A DNA stretch of 32,632 nucleotides from Bacteroidota bacterium (GCA_020049295.1 JAIFLC010000175.1:1-32632), one strand, 5' to 3'. Counted from the first letter of the stretch, positions 18,277 to 28,027 are shown. A program made the numbers and translations. The notes: generated from the sequence alone by a model not told the origin.

Positions 18277-18522
18277 ATGTATCTTGAAATAATAACACCC
18301 GATAAAAAAATATTTACTGGTAAAGTAAATGTTGTTCAGGTTCCTGGAAGCAAAGGGCTATTCGAAGTGTTAGAATATCATGCGCCATTGATATCAACAC
18401 TTGAAAAAGGACGAATTAAAATTGTTGAAGGAAATACTGAATCATTTTTTCAAATACAAGGAGGCGTTATTGAAGTAAAAGATAACCATGTTATAATTTT
18501 GGCAGAAACTATTAATAAATAG
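18277..18522 (+). CDS. atpC: F-type ATP synthase epsilon subunit, short form
   Basis: At 81 residues this holds only the N-terminal beta-sandwich of epsilon (MYLEIITPDKKIF, then YHAPLISTLEKGRIKI and a GGVIEVKDNHVIILAE end). The helical hairpin of the usual 130-140-residue subunit is absent. The stop is followed directly by the next gene, with no sign of a broken remainder, so the short form is native, as in other Bacteroidota. It should bind the c-ring/gamma contact but cannot give the helix-based inhibition known from longer epsilons. Confidence 0.92.
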   Translation: MYLEIITPDKKIFTGKVNVVQVPGSKGLFEVLEYHAPLISTLEKGRIKIVEGNTESFFQIQGGVIEVKDNHVIILAETINK

Positions 18523-18535
18523 ATTAGCTGATTCT

Positions 18536-19261
18536 ATGAGAATTGTTTACTTATTTCTTTTTGTTTTATTATTTTCTGGATTAGTAAAATCACAGGAAAA
18601 AGTAACATTTCTCGCCGAAGATGGATTGATGATTACAGCTGATTTATATGAAATTGATCCTAAAAAGCCCTATATACTTTTATTTCATCAAGCTGGATTC
18701 AGCAGAGGAGAATACAAGGAGACAACACAAAGAATTCTTAAATATGGCTACAATTGTTTAGCAGTTGATTTAAGATCGGGAGGAGAAGTAAATTATATAC
18801 AGAACCATACAGCCCTTTTAGCTACACAAAAGGGATTTCCAACAGACTTTTTAAGTTCTCAAAAAGATATTTTAGCAGCCATAAAATGGGTAAGGCAGCG
18901 TACAAGAAAGCCCGTGATTTTATTTGGTAGTTCTTTTTCTGCTTCATTATGTCTCCTTATTGCAGATAATAATCCAGATGTAAAAGCAGTAATTGCATTT
19001 AGTCCTGGTGAGTTTTTTGTTGATCAAATAACGGTAAAAGACAATCTTGCAGGCTTAAAGAAACCGGTTTTTGTTGCATCTTCAAAAAGAGAAAATCCAT
19101 ATGTTACCGACCTATTAAGTCTTGCGCCCTCATCATTTAAAACCATATTTGCACCAAAAGAAGGACCTGGCGAACATGGTTCTAAATCGCTGTGGAAAAG
19201 CAATCCAAATAACAATGAATACTGGTTTGCTTTAACCCTGTTTTTCAGCAAAATAAAATAG
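18536..19261 (+). CDS. Secreted alpha/beta hydrolase
   Basis: This 241-residue protein has a signal peptide (about 1-19, ending LVKS) and a dienelactone-hydrolase-like alpha/beta fold. The nucleophile elbow is GSSFSAS, with the second serine in the G-x-S-x-S pattern. The catalytic histidine is likely in GEHGSKSLW near the end, and an aspartate/glutamate lies between them. HQAGFSRGEY near 50-60 is the oxyanion-loop region. The substrate is unknown. It starts 13 bases after atpC and ends 13 bases before the glycosyltransferase, so it appears part of the atpD operon. Confidence 0.8.
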   Translation: MRIVYLFLFVLLFSGLVKSQEKVTFLAEDGLMITADLYEIDPKKPYILLFHQAGFSRGEYKETTQRILKYGYNCLAVDLRSGGEVNYIQNHTALLATQKGFPTDFLSSQKDILAAIKWVRQRTRKPVILFGSSFSASLCLLIADNNPDVKAVIAFSPGEFFVDQITVKDNLAGLKKPVFVASSKRENPYVTDLLSLAPSSFKTIFAPKEGPGEHGSKSLWKSNPNNNEYWFALTLFFSKIK

Positions 19262-19274
19262 TTTATCCAATCCA

Positions 19275-20261
19275 ATGCAAAAGGTTAAATTCTTAGTTAT
19301 TCGCTTTAGCTCTATTGGCGACATAGTGCTTACTACCCCTGTTGTAAGAAATTTAAAAAAACAAGTCGATAATGCAGAAATACACTTTCTGACAAAGCCT
19401 CAGTTTAAATCTTTGTTGGAGAATAATCCTTATGTTGATAAAATTCATACATTAAAGAAATCATTTAATGAGATGATTGAAGATTTAAAACATGAGCAAT
19501 TTGATTATATAATTGATTTGCATCATAATCTTCGTACATTCAGGGTTAAGAACAAATTAAAAGTGGTTTCTTTTTCTTTTGATAAACTAAACTTTGGAAA
19601 ATGGCTATTGGTTAATTTTAAAATTAATAAACTTCCAGATATTCATATTGTTGATCGGTATTTTAAAACAATTTCCTTATTTGATGTTATAAATGATGAA
19701 CAGGGATTGGATTATTTTATCCCCGAGAAAGACGAAGTTGGATTAACTGATTTGCCAGAAATATTTAGAAATGGGTATGTCGCAATTGTTATAGGTGCAT
19801 TTCATAACACAAAGAGGCTTACTTCAGAAAAAATAATTGCCATTTGTAAAAAAACAAACCTTCCGGTTATTTTACTTGGTGGGCATGAAAATAAAGACGA
19901 AGCAGAAATAATAAAGAATGATATTGGCGAAATGGCATATAATGCTTGCGGTAAATATAACATTAACCAATCTGCTTCTTTGGTAAAACAATGCAATGTA
20001 ATACTTACTCCAGATACAGGATTAATGCATATTGCCTCAGCGTTTAAAAAGAAAATAATTTCGGTTTGGGGAAATACGGTTCCTGAATTTGGCATGTATC
20101 CATATAAGGCACATCCAGGTTCGGTAATATTTGAAATTAAAGGATTAAAATGCCGTCCATGTACAAAAATAGGATTTAAGAAGTGTCCCAAAAAGCACTT
20201 TCGATGTATTAATGATTTAGATGATGATGCAATTGCACAGAAAATAAGGGAATTATTTTGA
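19275..20261 (+). CDS. Glycosyltransferase family 9 (heptosyltransferase-like)
   Basis: This 328-residue protein has the GT9 two-domain layout. The N-terminus is RFSSIGDIVLTTPVVRNLK, with the acidic residue used as catalytic base in heptosyltransferases. A donor-binding PDTGLMHIASA is near 253-263. A cysteine-rich end (CRPCTKIGFKKCPKKHFRC) is common in these Bacteroidota proteins. Members add heptose or related sugars to the lipopolysaccharide core at the cytoplasmic face. It is last in the atpD operon, before a strong terminator. Confidence 0.88.
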   Translation: MQKVKFLVIRFSSIGDIVLTTPVVRNLKKQVDNAEIHFLTKPQFKSLLENNPYVDKIHTLKKSFNEMIEDLKHEQFDYIIDLHHNLRTFRVKNKLKVVSFSFDKLNFGKWLLVNFKINKLPDIHIVDRYFKTISLFDVINDEQGLDYFIPEKDEVGLTDLPEIFRNGYVAIVIGAFHNTKRLTSEKIIAICKKTNLPVILLGGHENKDEAEIIKNDIGEMAYNACGKYNINQSASLVKQCNVILTPDTGLMHIASAFKKKIISVWGNTVPEFGMYPYKAHPGSVIFEIKGLKCRPCTKIGFKKCPKKHFRCINDLDDDAIAQKIRELF

Positions 20262-20272
20262 TAGATACAACT

Positions 20273-20302
20273 AAAAAATCCGGAAAAATATCCGGATTTT
20301 TT
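20273..20302. terminator. Bidirectional terminator between convergent operons
   Basis: A perfect 12-bp stem (20273-20284 with 20291-20302) contains TCCGGA and is flanked by A and T runs, with a 6-base loop. It lies between the glycosyltransferase and fabH stops and can end transcripts from both sides. Confidence 0.88.
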
Positions 20303-20319
20303 AGTTTTTTGGTATTGTT

Positions 20320-21330
20320 TTATTTCTTAACGTTTTTTCCATCATATCCCCATTTTAGGTACATGGCACCCCATGTAAATCCAGCACCAAAAGTAGCCAG
20401 AATGATATTATCACCTTTCTTCAGTTGCGATTCCCATTCCCATAAACACAATGGAAGAGTTGCAGCGGTAGTGTTTCCATATCTTTCAATATTAATCATT
20501 ACCTGCTCCTTTTTTATTCCCATACGATTAGCTGTTGCTTCAATAATTCTCATATTTGCCTGGTGAGGAACCAGCCAGGTTAATTCCTCTGGTGCAATTC
20601 CGTTTCTTTCCATCACTTCAATTGAAACATCAGCCATTTTTGAAACAGCCCATTTAAAGACAGGTTGTCCTTCCTGATAAATAAAATGTTGACGGGCATC
20701 AATTGTTTCATGAGATGATGGATTAACAGATCCTCCAGCTTTTTGATGCAAATGAACACGACCAACACCATCAACTTGAAGTTTTGAATCCATAATTCCA
20801 AATTCTTCAGTAGTTGGCTCTAATAAAACCGCTCCTGCTCCATCACCAAAAATTGGACAAGTTGATCGGTCTTGATAATCAACAATTGACGACATCTTTT
20901 CTGCTCCAACAACAACCACTTTTTTGCAACTACCAGTTTCAATAAATTTTGAAGCAGTAGTAAGTGCAAACAAAAATCCAGAGCATCCAGCATTTAGATC
21001 AAAGCTAAAAGCGTTTTTGATACCAACTTTATCACTTATAATATTTGCTGTTGCAGGAAATTGGTGATCAGGAGTTACCGTGGCACAAATTAATAAATCA
21101 ATTTCTTCGGGAGATGTTTTTGTTTTTCTAAGTAATTCTTTGACTGCATTTGTTCCAACGAATGAAGAACCCTCTCCTTTTTCTTTTATTATATGTCGTT
21201 CTTTAATACCGATTCGAGTCATAATCCACTCATCGGTAGTATCAACCATTTTACTTAATTCTTCATTAGTAAGGATATATTCAGGTACGTATGCACCAAT
21301 ACCAGTTATTGTTGCTCGTATTTTTGTCAT
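20320..21330 (-). CDS. fabH: Beta-ketoacyl-ACP synthase III
   Basis: FabH starts fatty-acid synthesis by condensing acetyl-CoA (or a branched acyl-CoA) with malonyl-ACP. The triad is complete in 336 residues: C116 in [10 protein letters not shown]256 in VPHQANMRI and N286 in ERYGNTTAA. The start codon overlaps the plsX stop (ATGA), so the two are translationally coupled. It is last in the yceD-rpmF-plsX-fabH operon. Confidence 0.96.
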   Translation of the reverse strand: MTKIRATITGIGAYVPEYILTNEELSKMVDTTDEWIMTRIGIKERHIIKEKGEGSSFVGTNAVKELLRKTKTSPEEIDLLICATVTPDHQFPATANIISDKVGIKNAFSFDLNAGCSGFLFALTTASKFIETGSCKKVVVVGAEKMSSIVDYQDRSTCPIFGDGAGAVLLEPTTEEFGIMDSKLQVDGVGRVHLHQKAGGSVNPSSHETIDARQHFIYQEGQPVFKWAVSKMADVSIEVMERNGIAPEELTWLVPHQANMRIIEATANRMGIKKEQVMINIERYGNTTAATLPLCLWEWESQLKKGDNIILATFGAGFTWGAMYLKWGYDGKNVKK

Positions 21331-22268
21331 TTAAAAGCCTCCTTAATTTTTTCTGCAAGATTAGCTTCTGCAACATGTTTGGTGTGCAGAATCATGTTTT
21401 TAATTGCTTTTTCGCGTGAAATTCCATGGCCAATAACGATGTTTTTATTAACTCCTAAAATGGGAGTTCCTCCGTAGTTTTCGAAATTTAGTTTTTCGAA
21501 AAACTCATCAACCATTTTCCTTTTCTTAAATAAAACATAAAAGGCTTCAGCTGTTTTAAGGATAATATTTCCAACAAAACCATCACAAACAATTACATCT
21601 GCTTTATTTAATTCGAAAAGGTCATTACCTTCAATATTACCAACAAAATTAAATTCATTGGTATCTTTCATTAATTCATAAGTAGCCTTTGAAACAAGAT
21701 TTCCCTTTTCTTCTTCAGAACCAATATTCATTAAAGCAACTTTGGGATTTTTAATGTTATAAACATTTTCAGCATAGATTGACCCTAAGATTGCATATTG
21801 GTAAAGAACATCTGGTTTTGCATCGGGATTGATACCTACGTCTAATATGATAGAAAAATTTCCATCGGGTTTTGGAATTGCGGCTGTAATTACGGGTCTA
21901 ATAACTCCCGGAATGGATTTAACTGCATGCATTGCACCAACTAACATCGCTCCGGTATTACCAGCACTTGCAAAACCATCAATTTTTCCTGCTGCTAACA
22001 TATAAAATCCCTTAGTAATGCTAGAATCCAGCTTTTTAGAAAAAGCTTTTGCAGGATGATCTCCCATTTCGATTACTTCTGTTGCATGAACAATTTCAAA
22101 ATTTGTTGAAGGGAAATTTTCCCGTTTCAATATTTCCAAAACTTTTTGTTCATCACCAATAAGCACCAAACGATCGTTTTGTGATAATTCCTTATGAGCT
22201 AAAATTGCTCCTAAAACAGTAGCTTCAGGAGCAAAATCACCTCCCATAATATCAATTCCAATCCTCAT
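21327..22268 (-). CDS. plsX: Phosphate acyltransferase PlsX
   Basis: PlsX turns acyl-ACP into acyl-phosphate for the first step of phospholipid synthesis. The 313-residue protein begins [20 protein letters not shown], the family hallmark, and continues with [19 protein letters not shown] and [12 protein letters not shown], all conserved PlsX segments. It lies between rpmF and fabH, the classic gene order. Confidence 0.96.
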   Translation of the reverse strand: MRIGIDIMGGDFAPEATVLGAILAHKELSQNDRLVLIGDEQKVLEILKRENFPSTNFEIVHATEVIEMGDHPAKAFSKKLDSSITKGFYMLAAGKIDGFASAGNTGAMLVGAMHAVKSIPGVIRPVITAAIPKPDGNFSIILDVGINPDAKPDVLYQYAILGSIYAENVYNIKNPKVALMNIGSEEEKGNLVSKATYELMKDTNEFNFVGNIEGNDLFELNKADVIVCDGFVGNIILKTAEAFYVLFKKRKMVDEFFEKLNFENYGGTPILGVNKNIVIGHGISREKAIKNMILHTKHVAEANLAEKIKEAFK

Positions 22269-22290
22269 ATGGGTATTATTAAGCTTAAAT

Positions 22291-22476
22291 CTATGCTTTA
22301 GCTTCTTTTTCTACAGCTAATTGTCCTTTATAGTGTCCGCACTCTGGACAAACTCTGTGATAAAGATGTGTAGCACCGCAGTTTGAACAGGTTGCAATAG
22401 TTGGAACAACTGCTTTAATATGAGTTCTTCTTTTGTCTCTTCTTGTTTTCGATGTTTTTCTCTTTGGATGTGCCAT
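22291..22476 (-). CDS. rpmF: Ribosomal protein bL32
   Basis: This 61-residue basic protein of the large ribosomal subunit begins MAHPKRKTSKTRRDKRRTH. It has the zinc-binding pattern CSNCG...CPECG, so it is the zinc-containing form. It starts five bases after yceD stops and precedes plsX, as in many bacteria. Confidence 0.96.
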   Translation of the reverse strand: MAHPKRKTSKTRRDKRRTHIKAVVPTIATCSNCGATHLYHRVCPECGHYKGQLAVEKEAKA

Positions 22477-22481
22477 TTCTT

Positions 22482-23021
22482 CTAATTATTATTGTTTTCC
22501 ATTAATTTTTTTAACTCGTCCCACCTTGGATCAACATCCTTTTCAGCTGGGTTATTTAATTCAAGTTCTTTTAATTTTTTTATCATTTCAGGATTACACA
22601 AAGGTCTTCCTTTTTTATCCAATGGATGTACTCTTTTTAAAGGTATGCTTAAACTAATACTTTCGTATAAATAATGTGCAATATTTATTTCATTTTCTTC
22701 AGGAGATAAGCAGATGACATCGTCATCAAGATCTTCTTCTGAAGCCGAAAATTTAACAAATAATTTTCCGGTAAAATCAATTGGGTAATTAAAATTTTCA
22801 AGACAACGATCACAGGTTGTTTCGACTGTCCCAATGATTTGGATGGAAAACTCCAGCAGCTGTGGTTTTTTATTTAAAACAACATGTACCTGAAGGTTTC
22901 CCTTTTTAATTTCAGAATATTCTAAATTCTCAAAGAACGGATCATTTATTTCAAAATCAAACTCATGTAAACCATCGGTTAAACCCTGATAAGCAATACG
23001 ATATTTATGCAAATAGTCCAC
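22482..23021 (-). CDS. yceD: YceD / DUF177 family protein
   Basis: This 179-residue protein has the DUF177 signature CDRCLENFNYPI near 105-116 and an acidic middle, followed by a second conserved stretch with RPLCNP near 150-156. YceD proteins are linked to 23S rRNA processing or large-subunit assembly, and the gene almost always precedes rpmF, as here. It is first in the operon, 22-32 bases downstream of an exact -7 promoter element. Confidence 0.9.
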   Translation of the reverse strand: MDYLHKYRIAYQGLTDGLHEFDFEINDPFFENLEYSEIKKGNLQVHVVLNKKPQLLEFSIQIIGTVETTCDRCLENFNYPIDFTGKLFVKFSASEEDLDDDVICLSPEENEINIAHYLYESISLSIPLKRVHPLDKKGRPLCNPEMIKKLKELELNNPAEKDVDPRWDELKKLMENNNN

Positions 23022-23045
23022 CTTGGCTCAAAAAATTACATCGTG

Positions 23046-23053
23046 CAAAAGTA
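23046..23053 (-). promoter_or_regulatory. -7 promoter element of the yceD-rpmF-plsX-fabH operon
   Basis: The minus strand reads TACTTTTG, an exact TAnnTTTG. At the usual -33 distance there is TTTT in place of TTTG. Transcription would begin near 23039, giving a leader of about 18 bases. Confidence 0.65.
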
Positions 23054-23185
23054 TAAATTATAATTTGAATAAAAAAAGAAAATTTAACTAAAGGTTATAA
23101 TAATAAAGAAGCCAAGTGCTAAAATTATATTATTAGGTTATTAAATCCACGCGGAATAAAAAGAGAAATAGATTGATTATTTGCA

Positions 23186-24340
23186 TTATGTTTTTTTCAA
23201 TATAATACGCATTGTTGTACCCTTATTTATTTCCGAATGATTAACAAAAATACGACCTCCGTGATACGATTCAATGATTCTTTCAGAAAGAGAAAGGCCC
23301 AATCCCCAGCCACGTTGTTTTGTTGTATAGCCTGGTTGAAAAATTGTTTTGAATTTTGATTTGGGAATACCTTTGCCTTCATCTGTTAAATCAATAAAAA
23401 GAAACTGTATACGATCATCTAAGTGAATTTTAATTTTCCCAGATCCACCCATCGAATCGATAGCATTCTTGCAGATATTTTCAATAACCCACTCAAACAA
23501 ATGCACATTCAAAGGTAAAAAGAGTTGATCATTTTCAGAAAAATTGTATTCAAAGATTATTTTTTCTGAAGATCTTGCTTTTACATATTTTATAGAATCA
23601 ATGAGGACTTTAATAATATTTTCACGTTGTAATTTAGGAACAGATCCAATTTTAGAAAACCGATCAGTAATTTTTTCCAAGCGATGAACATCTTTTTCAA
23701 GCTCAGAAATCAGGTTTTCGTCAACATTTTTCAAACGAAGCAATTCCAAATTAGCCAAAAGAGATGATGTTGGTGTACCAAGCTGATGGGCTGTTTCTTT
23801 CGACATACCTACCCATACTTGGTTTTGTTCAGCTTTTCGTGAGGTACTAAAAGCGATATACGAAACAAGTAGGAATAAAGCAATTACTGCAAACTGAATT
23901 ATGGGAAAGTAGAATAACTGGGTTAATAAGGTTGACTCCTTGTAATAAATAAAATTTTTATCCCCATCGAGTAAATTAATTACAATTGGCTCGTTGGCTG
24001 TTTTCATTTTTGAAAGCTGTTTCTGAAGGTAAACGGTATCTTTTTCTTTATTAAGATCAAGATTTCTGCTTGAAATAATGTTGCCATTCTTATCTGTTAA
24101 AATAACAGGAACAGTTTCGTTATTTTTTACTACTTCAATAATAAATGAATAATCCCTTTCATCGCTTTCTATACCCGATAATTGTCGCGTTCCAAGAGCC
24201 CAAAGTTCAACCTTTTTGCGTTCTTCAACAGATAGTTTTTTTACAAGGTTGTTGGTTGTAAAAAACGAAGCAACACCTATGAAAATGGCGAATACTAATA
24301 AAATTAATTTCCAAATTTGTTTTTTCGAATAGATATTCAA
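23186..24340 (-). CDS. Membrane sensor histidine kinase, orphan
   Basis: This 384-residue protein has membrane helices near 10-28 and 143-165 enclosing a periplasmic sensor of about 115 residues. The phospho-acceptor histidine is H185 in KETAHQLGTP. The ATP-binding part has an N box (WVIENICKNAIDSMGG), a G1 box (DEGKGIPKSKF) and a G2 box (RGWGLGLSL). There is no HAMP domain, and the second helix runs almost directly into the H box. No response regulator lies nearby, so the partner is encoded elsewhere. It has its own -7 element. Confidence 0.88.
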   Translation of the reverse strand: MNIYSKKQIWKLILLVFAIFIGVASFFTTNNLVKKLSVEERKKVELWALGTRQLSGIESDERDYSFIIEVVKNNETVPVILTDKNGNIISSRNLDLNKEKDTVYLQKQLSKMKTANEPIVINLLDGDKNFIYYKESTLLTQLFYFPIIQFAVIALFLLVSYIAFSTSRKAEQNQVWVGMSKETAHQLGTPTSSLLANLELLRLKNVDENLISELEKDVHRLEKITDRFSKIGSVPKLQRENIIKVLIDSIKYVKARSSEKIIFEYNFSENDQLFLPLNVHLFEWVIENICKNAIDSMGGSGKIKIHLDDRIQFLFIDLTDEGKGIPKSKFKTIFQPGYTTKQRGWGLGLSLSERIIESYHGGRIFVNHSEINKGTTMRIILKKT

Positions 24341-24365
24341 AGTAGATTTTTTATTGATTAATTTA

Positions 24366-24373
24366 CAAAAATA
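24366..24373 (-). promoter_or_regulatory. -7 promoter element for the histidine kinase gene
   Basis: The minus strand reads TATTTTTG, an exact TAnnTTTG, 25 bases before the start codon. No TTTG is seen at -33. Confidence 0.5.
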
Positions 24374-24414
24374 GCAATCATAACTAATAGACTCCTAAAA
24401 AGTAATATTATTCT

Positions 24415-27057
24415 TTATAATAAATTGTTTGATGTAGAATCCTCATCAAATGTAATTTGAAATTTTTGATCTGTTTTTATATCTTTTTCTATAGAATTTA
24501 ATTCTTTATTTGGAAGGTTTTCTTCCCATTCAATTATAAATGTGTTTGATTTTTTAGGAGGAAAAGTATCTTTCAATATCAACGAATCGTTTTTAAACCA
24601 TCCAAACTCATCATTAAAAATTTTCTTAAGCTGTGTTTTTTCTTTTTGTAGTTCAGTTTTTCTTGCTTCACGGGCTTGTTTGCGATCATAACTTATCTTG
24701 TAATTGTCAGGGTTTCCATAAATTTTCAAGTAAATATTTGTTTTACCTAATCCATCATCTTCGAGGAATTCGTCTGTGTTATTTTGTTTGGCTTTGTCTT
24801 TTGCATTTTTTGCCAGCAAATCGGACAATAAAACACGGAGACTATATTCAAACGTATTATCAAAACTATGTGTTCCGGATATAGAAATATTTATTGCAGA
24901 CGAATTAATATCCATTTTTGGGATATAAACTTTTTCGTCTCTTACATTTATTTGATTTTGTAAGGTTGAAAATTTTATATGCTCTAGTTCTTTTATATCA
25001 ATAAATTTTGATAATTGTCTCATAGGCTCAAAACCGATAAGAGCTCCATTCTGGATTACAAAGGTACTCTCGCTTTTTACTGATTTCTTGTTTATTTCAA
25101 GTCTATCGTTAAAAAATGATGAAAAATACAAATCTCCTGATATATCGCCCGTTATATTTTTTGCTGGCAAAAAGGTTTGTCCAAAGTTATTGAATGAAAA
25201 AAACAACTTGTTTATGTCAATGTTTTTAAGGGAACTTTGAAATTTTACAATAAAATCGTTCTTATAATCCTGAACTATAACACCTCCAATTTTAGCAGAG
25301 CCATTCATCGAATTGAATGAGATTTCATGGAGTGAAAACATTTTAGGTTTATAATTAAGACTACCTTTAATTTGAGTTGCATTAAATTTTCCTACACAAA
25401 AATTTTGGATCTGTAGATTTAAAAAGAGACTTAATCTCTCTGGAAACTTATATGATGGATCTTTTTTTTCTGTTTTGTCAGAAAAAAACAATGGAGATAA
25501 CTGGTTTAAATCAAGAGAGGTTGATGTTAATTCTGCCAAAACCGATGTTGTGCCTTGCGAGGAGAAGTACTGATAAAGATTTGTTGCTTCACCGTTAAGC
25601 ATAATATCATTGTCGAGAATTTTAAAACACAGGCTATCGGTGTATAATGTTTCATTAATAGCGAGTAATCCATTTATTCCTTCAACAATTAAAGAATTTC
25701 CCTTGATTTTTAGTTGTCCATTTTTTATTCGCAGATTAAATGCAAACTCCTTTTTAAAGAAATTATAAAATTGAAAATCTTTGATTTCCTTTAGATTTCC
25801 AGAAAAAGTCCCGTTAATTTTCCCTGTTCCTGATAAAATCTCAAGAGTGTCGATCGCAAAGGTGTTGTGTATCTCTCTAAAATCAAGATCTGCAGAATAG
25901 TTAATCAGGACAGACGGATCAGAAAAATCAGAAATTAATAATGAACCAGAACCAGTGCTTTTATCAAGAGCAACACTAAAAGAATTCAATTTAATATATG
26001 ATGTTTTAATGCAATTTCCATTTCCGTTGGAAAATTCTCCTTCTGTATAAATTTGCTTAATTGCTATACTTTTAGAGAAATCATTAAAAACGGCATTCTT
26101 AATTTGAAATTTGCCAGTTATTTTTGGATTTTTGAATTTTGATAACTCCCCAGTTATAGTCGAATTTACTTTTATATATCCTTCATTAACTTGTATTGTT
26201 GAGATTTCATTTCTGAAATTTAAGGGGATTATATTCATTAAGCTTTCAAGCAACTGATCTTCTGCGGCTATTTTTAAATCAAGTATCAGAATTTCCTGAT
26301 TTGTAATACTTCCAGTAATACTTGTGCTAAAGGACCCGAGGGTAATATTTCCCATTGAAAACGCAATAAGGTTATCATCTATATTTAATAAAAAATCAGC
26401 AGCAAGCTTTTTATTGACAATATATTTATACTTTGCAACTGAAAAAAGGGAGATAAACATTGAAGAATTTACCTCTAAACTAAAATTTTCATTATATAAC
26501 AATCCTTTAAGATTCGCTTTATCAATTTTAGAACAAAGGTGAATATTACTTTTTTCATCGCAAAACTGTATGTCGGTTTGGGTTAGTTTTACTTTGTTCA
26601 ATTCTAGTTTAAATTCATTATCTGAAGGACTCTCAGAATCCCAAAATCTAAAATTTTCATTACCAAATTGATCAATAAACACATTTATTTTACCCTGATC
26701 AAAGTGAATGTTTTTTATTGTGTAGTTTTGAGTTAATAAATCCAAAATATTGAATTGCAGAAAAAGTCTGTGAGCATAAAATAGGGTGTCAGTTTTTAAT
26801 CCACAAATAACGTTGGAAAATATTGATGGGCTGTAAGCTGTAACTGACCTAAATTCAATCGAAGCATTAGGAAATTTTCGAAGCAAGGAAAACTTAGAAT
26901 CTTCAACATTTATTTTAACATCAATGCTTTCATTAAGTTCTTCAATAATGTATTGCGTAACCTCTTTTTCATATATTAAAGAAACAGAAATAGCAATTAT
27001 TAAAAGAAAAACAAAACTTAAAACTAATCCTAAAAGTAGTGATTTGATAAGTTTCAT
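24415..27057 (-). CDS. AsmA/TamB-like inner-membrane-anchored protein
   Basis: This 880-residue protein has one N-terminal membrane helix (about 8-28), then a long beta-rich periplasmic body with many short repeating strands (for example IKNIHFDQGKINVFID and LSISGTHSF-type segments). A charged C-terminal end (near 780-880) is rich in lysine and glutamate. This is the layout of AsmA-family proteins, which are thought to form grooved beta rods helping phospholipids reach the outer membrane. Family membership is inferred from architecture and motifs such as INISISGTHSFDNTFEYSL near the C-terminus. It has its own promoter element. Confidence 0.82.
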   Translation of the reverse strand: MKLIKSLLLGLVLSFVFLLIIAISVSLIYEKEVTQYIIEELNESIDVKINVEDSKFSLLRKFPNASIEFRSVTAYSPSIFSNVICGLKTDTLFYAHRLFLQFNILDLLTQNYTIKNIHFDQGKINVFIDQFGNENFRFWDSESPSDNEFKLELNKVKLTQTDIQFCDEKSNIHLCSKIDKANLKGLLYNENFSLEVNSSMFISLFSVAKYKYIVNKKLAADFLLNIDDNLIAFSMGNITLGSFSTSITGSITNQEILILDLKIAAEDQLLESLMNIIPLNFRNEISTIQVNEGYIKVNSTITGELSKFKNPKITGKFQIKNAVFNDFSKSIAIKQIYTEGEFSNGNGNCIKTSYIKLNSFSVALDKSTGSGSLLISDFSDPSVLINYSADLDFREIHNTFAIDTLEILSGTGKINGTFSGNLKEIKDFQFYNFFKKEFAFNLRIKNGQLKIKGNSLIVEGINGLLAINETLYTDSLCFKILDNDIMLNGEATNLYQYFSSQGTTSVLAELTSTSLDLNQLSPLFFSDKTEKKDPSYKFPERLSLFLNLQIQNFCVGKFNATQIKGSLNYKPKMFSLHEISFNSMNGSAKIGGVIVQDYKNDFIVKFQSSLKNIDINKLFFSFNNFGQTFLPAKNITGDISGDLYFSSFFNDRLEINKKSVKSESTFVIQNGALIGFEPMRQLSKFIDIKELEHIKFSTLQNQINVRDEKVYIPKMDINSSAINISISGTHSFDNTFEYSLRVLLSDLLAKNAKDKAKQNNTDEFLEDDGLGKTNIYLKIYGNPDNYKISYDRKQAREARKTELQKEKTQLKKIFNDEFGWFKNDSLILKDTFPPKKSNTFIIEWEENLPNKELNSIEKDIKTDQKFQITFDEDSTSNNLL

Positions 27058-27088
27058 ATTTAGTAAAGCGATATTTTGAATTAAAACG

Positions 27089-27096
27089 CAAAAATA
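27089..27096 (-). promoter_or_regulatory. -7 promoter element for the AsmA-like gene
   Basis: The minus strand reads TATTTTTG (exact TAnnTTTG) 31 bases before the start codon. No -33 TTTG is visible at the expected distance. Confidence 0.5.
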
Positions 27097-27171
27097 TAAA
27101 ACTTATGGTGGAAGTGCGCAATCTTATATCAGATATTGAAAATAAAACAAATCAGCAATTGCTGGGTAGTT

Positions 27172-27885
27172 TTATAACTGACTTTTTCTAATTTCTTCAA
27201 GATAAGCCCTTTGTAAAAGTTTAATCCGTTCCGGGTTTTTTTCCTGGTCGTAAATCCTCACTAAGTCCAATATTCCTTCATTGCGATAAAAGGCTCCTTG
27301 GGCAGCATCAAAATTATTATTATCAATATTATGTTTAATATTTTCGGTGTATCTTTTAAATTGTTCCCAGGTTAAAAAAGAAGGTAATTCAATATAACAT
27401 TTTGATTCTTCTTTTAGATCTTTATAAAGACCGTCCCCTTTATCAGAAATGAAAAAACTCTTATTAATAACAATTATTGCCGATGAATTTATGTGAGTTT
27501 GTTTTGCAAATTTTATTCCTGCATCTTTAAATAGGGTTTGTAACTCAGGAATGAATGTAAAGCTCCTTAAATATTTAATTCGAATGCAAGGCAATGTTTC
27601 TGATTTGAAATGAAGATGTCCTTGTGAAGCATTAAAATTAAATTTAATTGATTCGCACATATTTTTTGTAATACGAGCTACCTCCTCAAAAGAATAGTCC
27701 TTTGTTGTAATAAGAAAAAGAGATTGAGGTTGCGATTTATCAGGGAAATTTCCATGATAACCGGGAAAGGGTTGTCGGCTTTCAAGAACTAGTGTATTTG
27801 GAATAATATTACTTTCAACAGTTACCAAAGATTCTTCTTTCTTAATATACCCGAAGGTTTCTATTTTAATTTCAGAATGATTCAT
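27172..27885 (-). CDS. Unrecognised 237-residue protein with two similar halves
   Basis: I do not recognise this protein. It has no signal peptide or membrane helix and should be cytoplasmic. It contains an internal duplication. Residues 65-89 (SFEEVARITKNM... ending FNASQG) align with 172-197 (TWEQFKRYTENI... ending FDAAQG) with one gap and about 10 of 24 identities, including the N-x-F-x-A-x-Q-G end. Each copy is preceded by a strand-like hydrophobic run (TLVLESRQPF; SAIIVINKSFF) and followed by an I-R-I / V-R-I strand. This suggests two copies of an alpha/beta domain of about 75-100 residues. The gene is divergent from the U32 gene, with a -7-like TATCTTTT at 27902-27909. Confidence 0.75.
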   Translation of the reverse strand: MNHSEIKIETFGYIKKEESLVTVESNIIPNTLVLESRQPFPGYHGNFPDKSQPQSLFLITTKDYSFEEVARITKNMCESIKFNFNASQGHLHFKSETLPCIRIKYLRSFTFIPELQTLFKDAGIKFAKQTHINSSAIIVINKSFFISDKGDGLYKDLKEESKCYIELPSFLTWEQFKRYTENIKHNIDNNNFDAAQGAFYRNEGILDLVRIYDQEKNPERIKLLQRAYLEEIRKSQL

Positions 27886-28027
27886 AATGTATATTTTAGT
27901 AAAAAGATAAGATATTAAATTAAGGCGTGGAAGTCAATAATTTAACCAAAAAAATATTTCCCGATTATGTTGTAAACAAAAAATGATTATGAATAGTTCA
28001 TTATAAACATTTTCAATTTGAATACGT

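Noticed and set aside
19802-20191. 129-codon minus-strand frame inside the glycosyltransferase gene
   Set aside because: It overlaps conserved GT9 motifs on the other strand and has no promoter or recognisable product.
20258-20566. 102-codon plus-strand frame spanning the terminator and the end of fabH
   Set aside because: It runs through the terminator hairpin and is antisense to the FabH active-site region.
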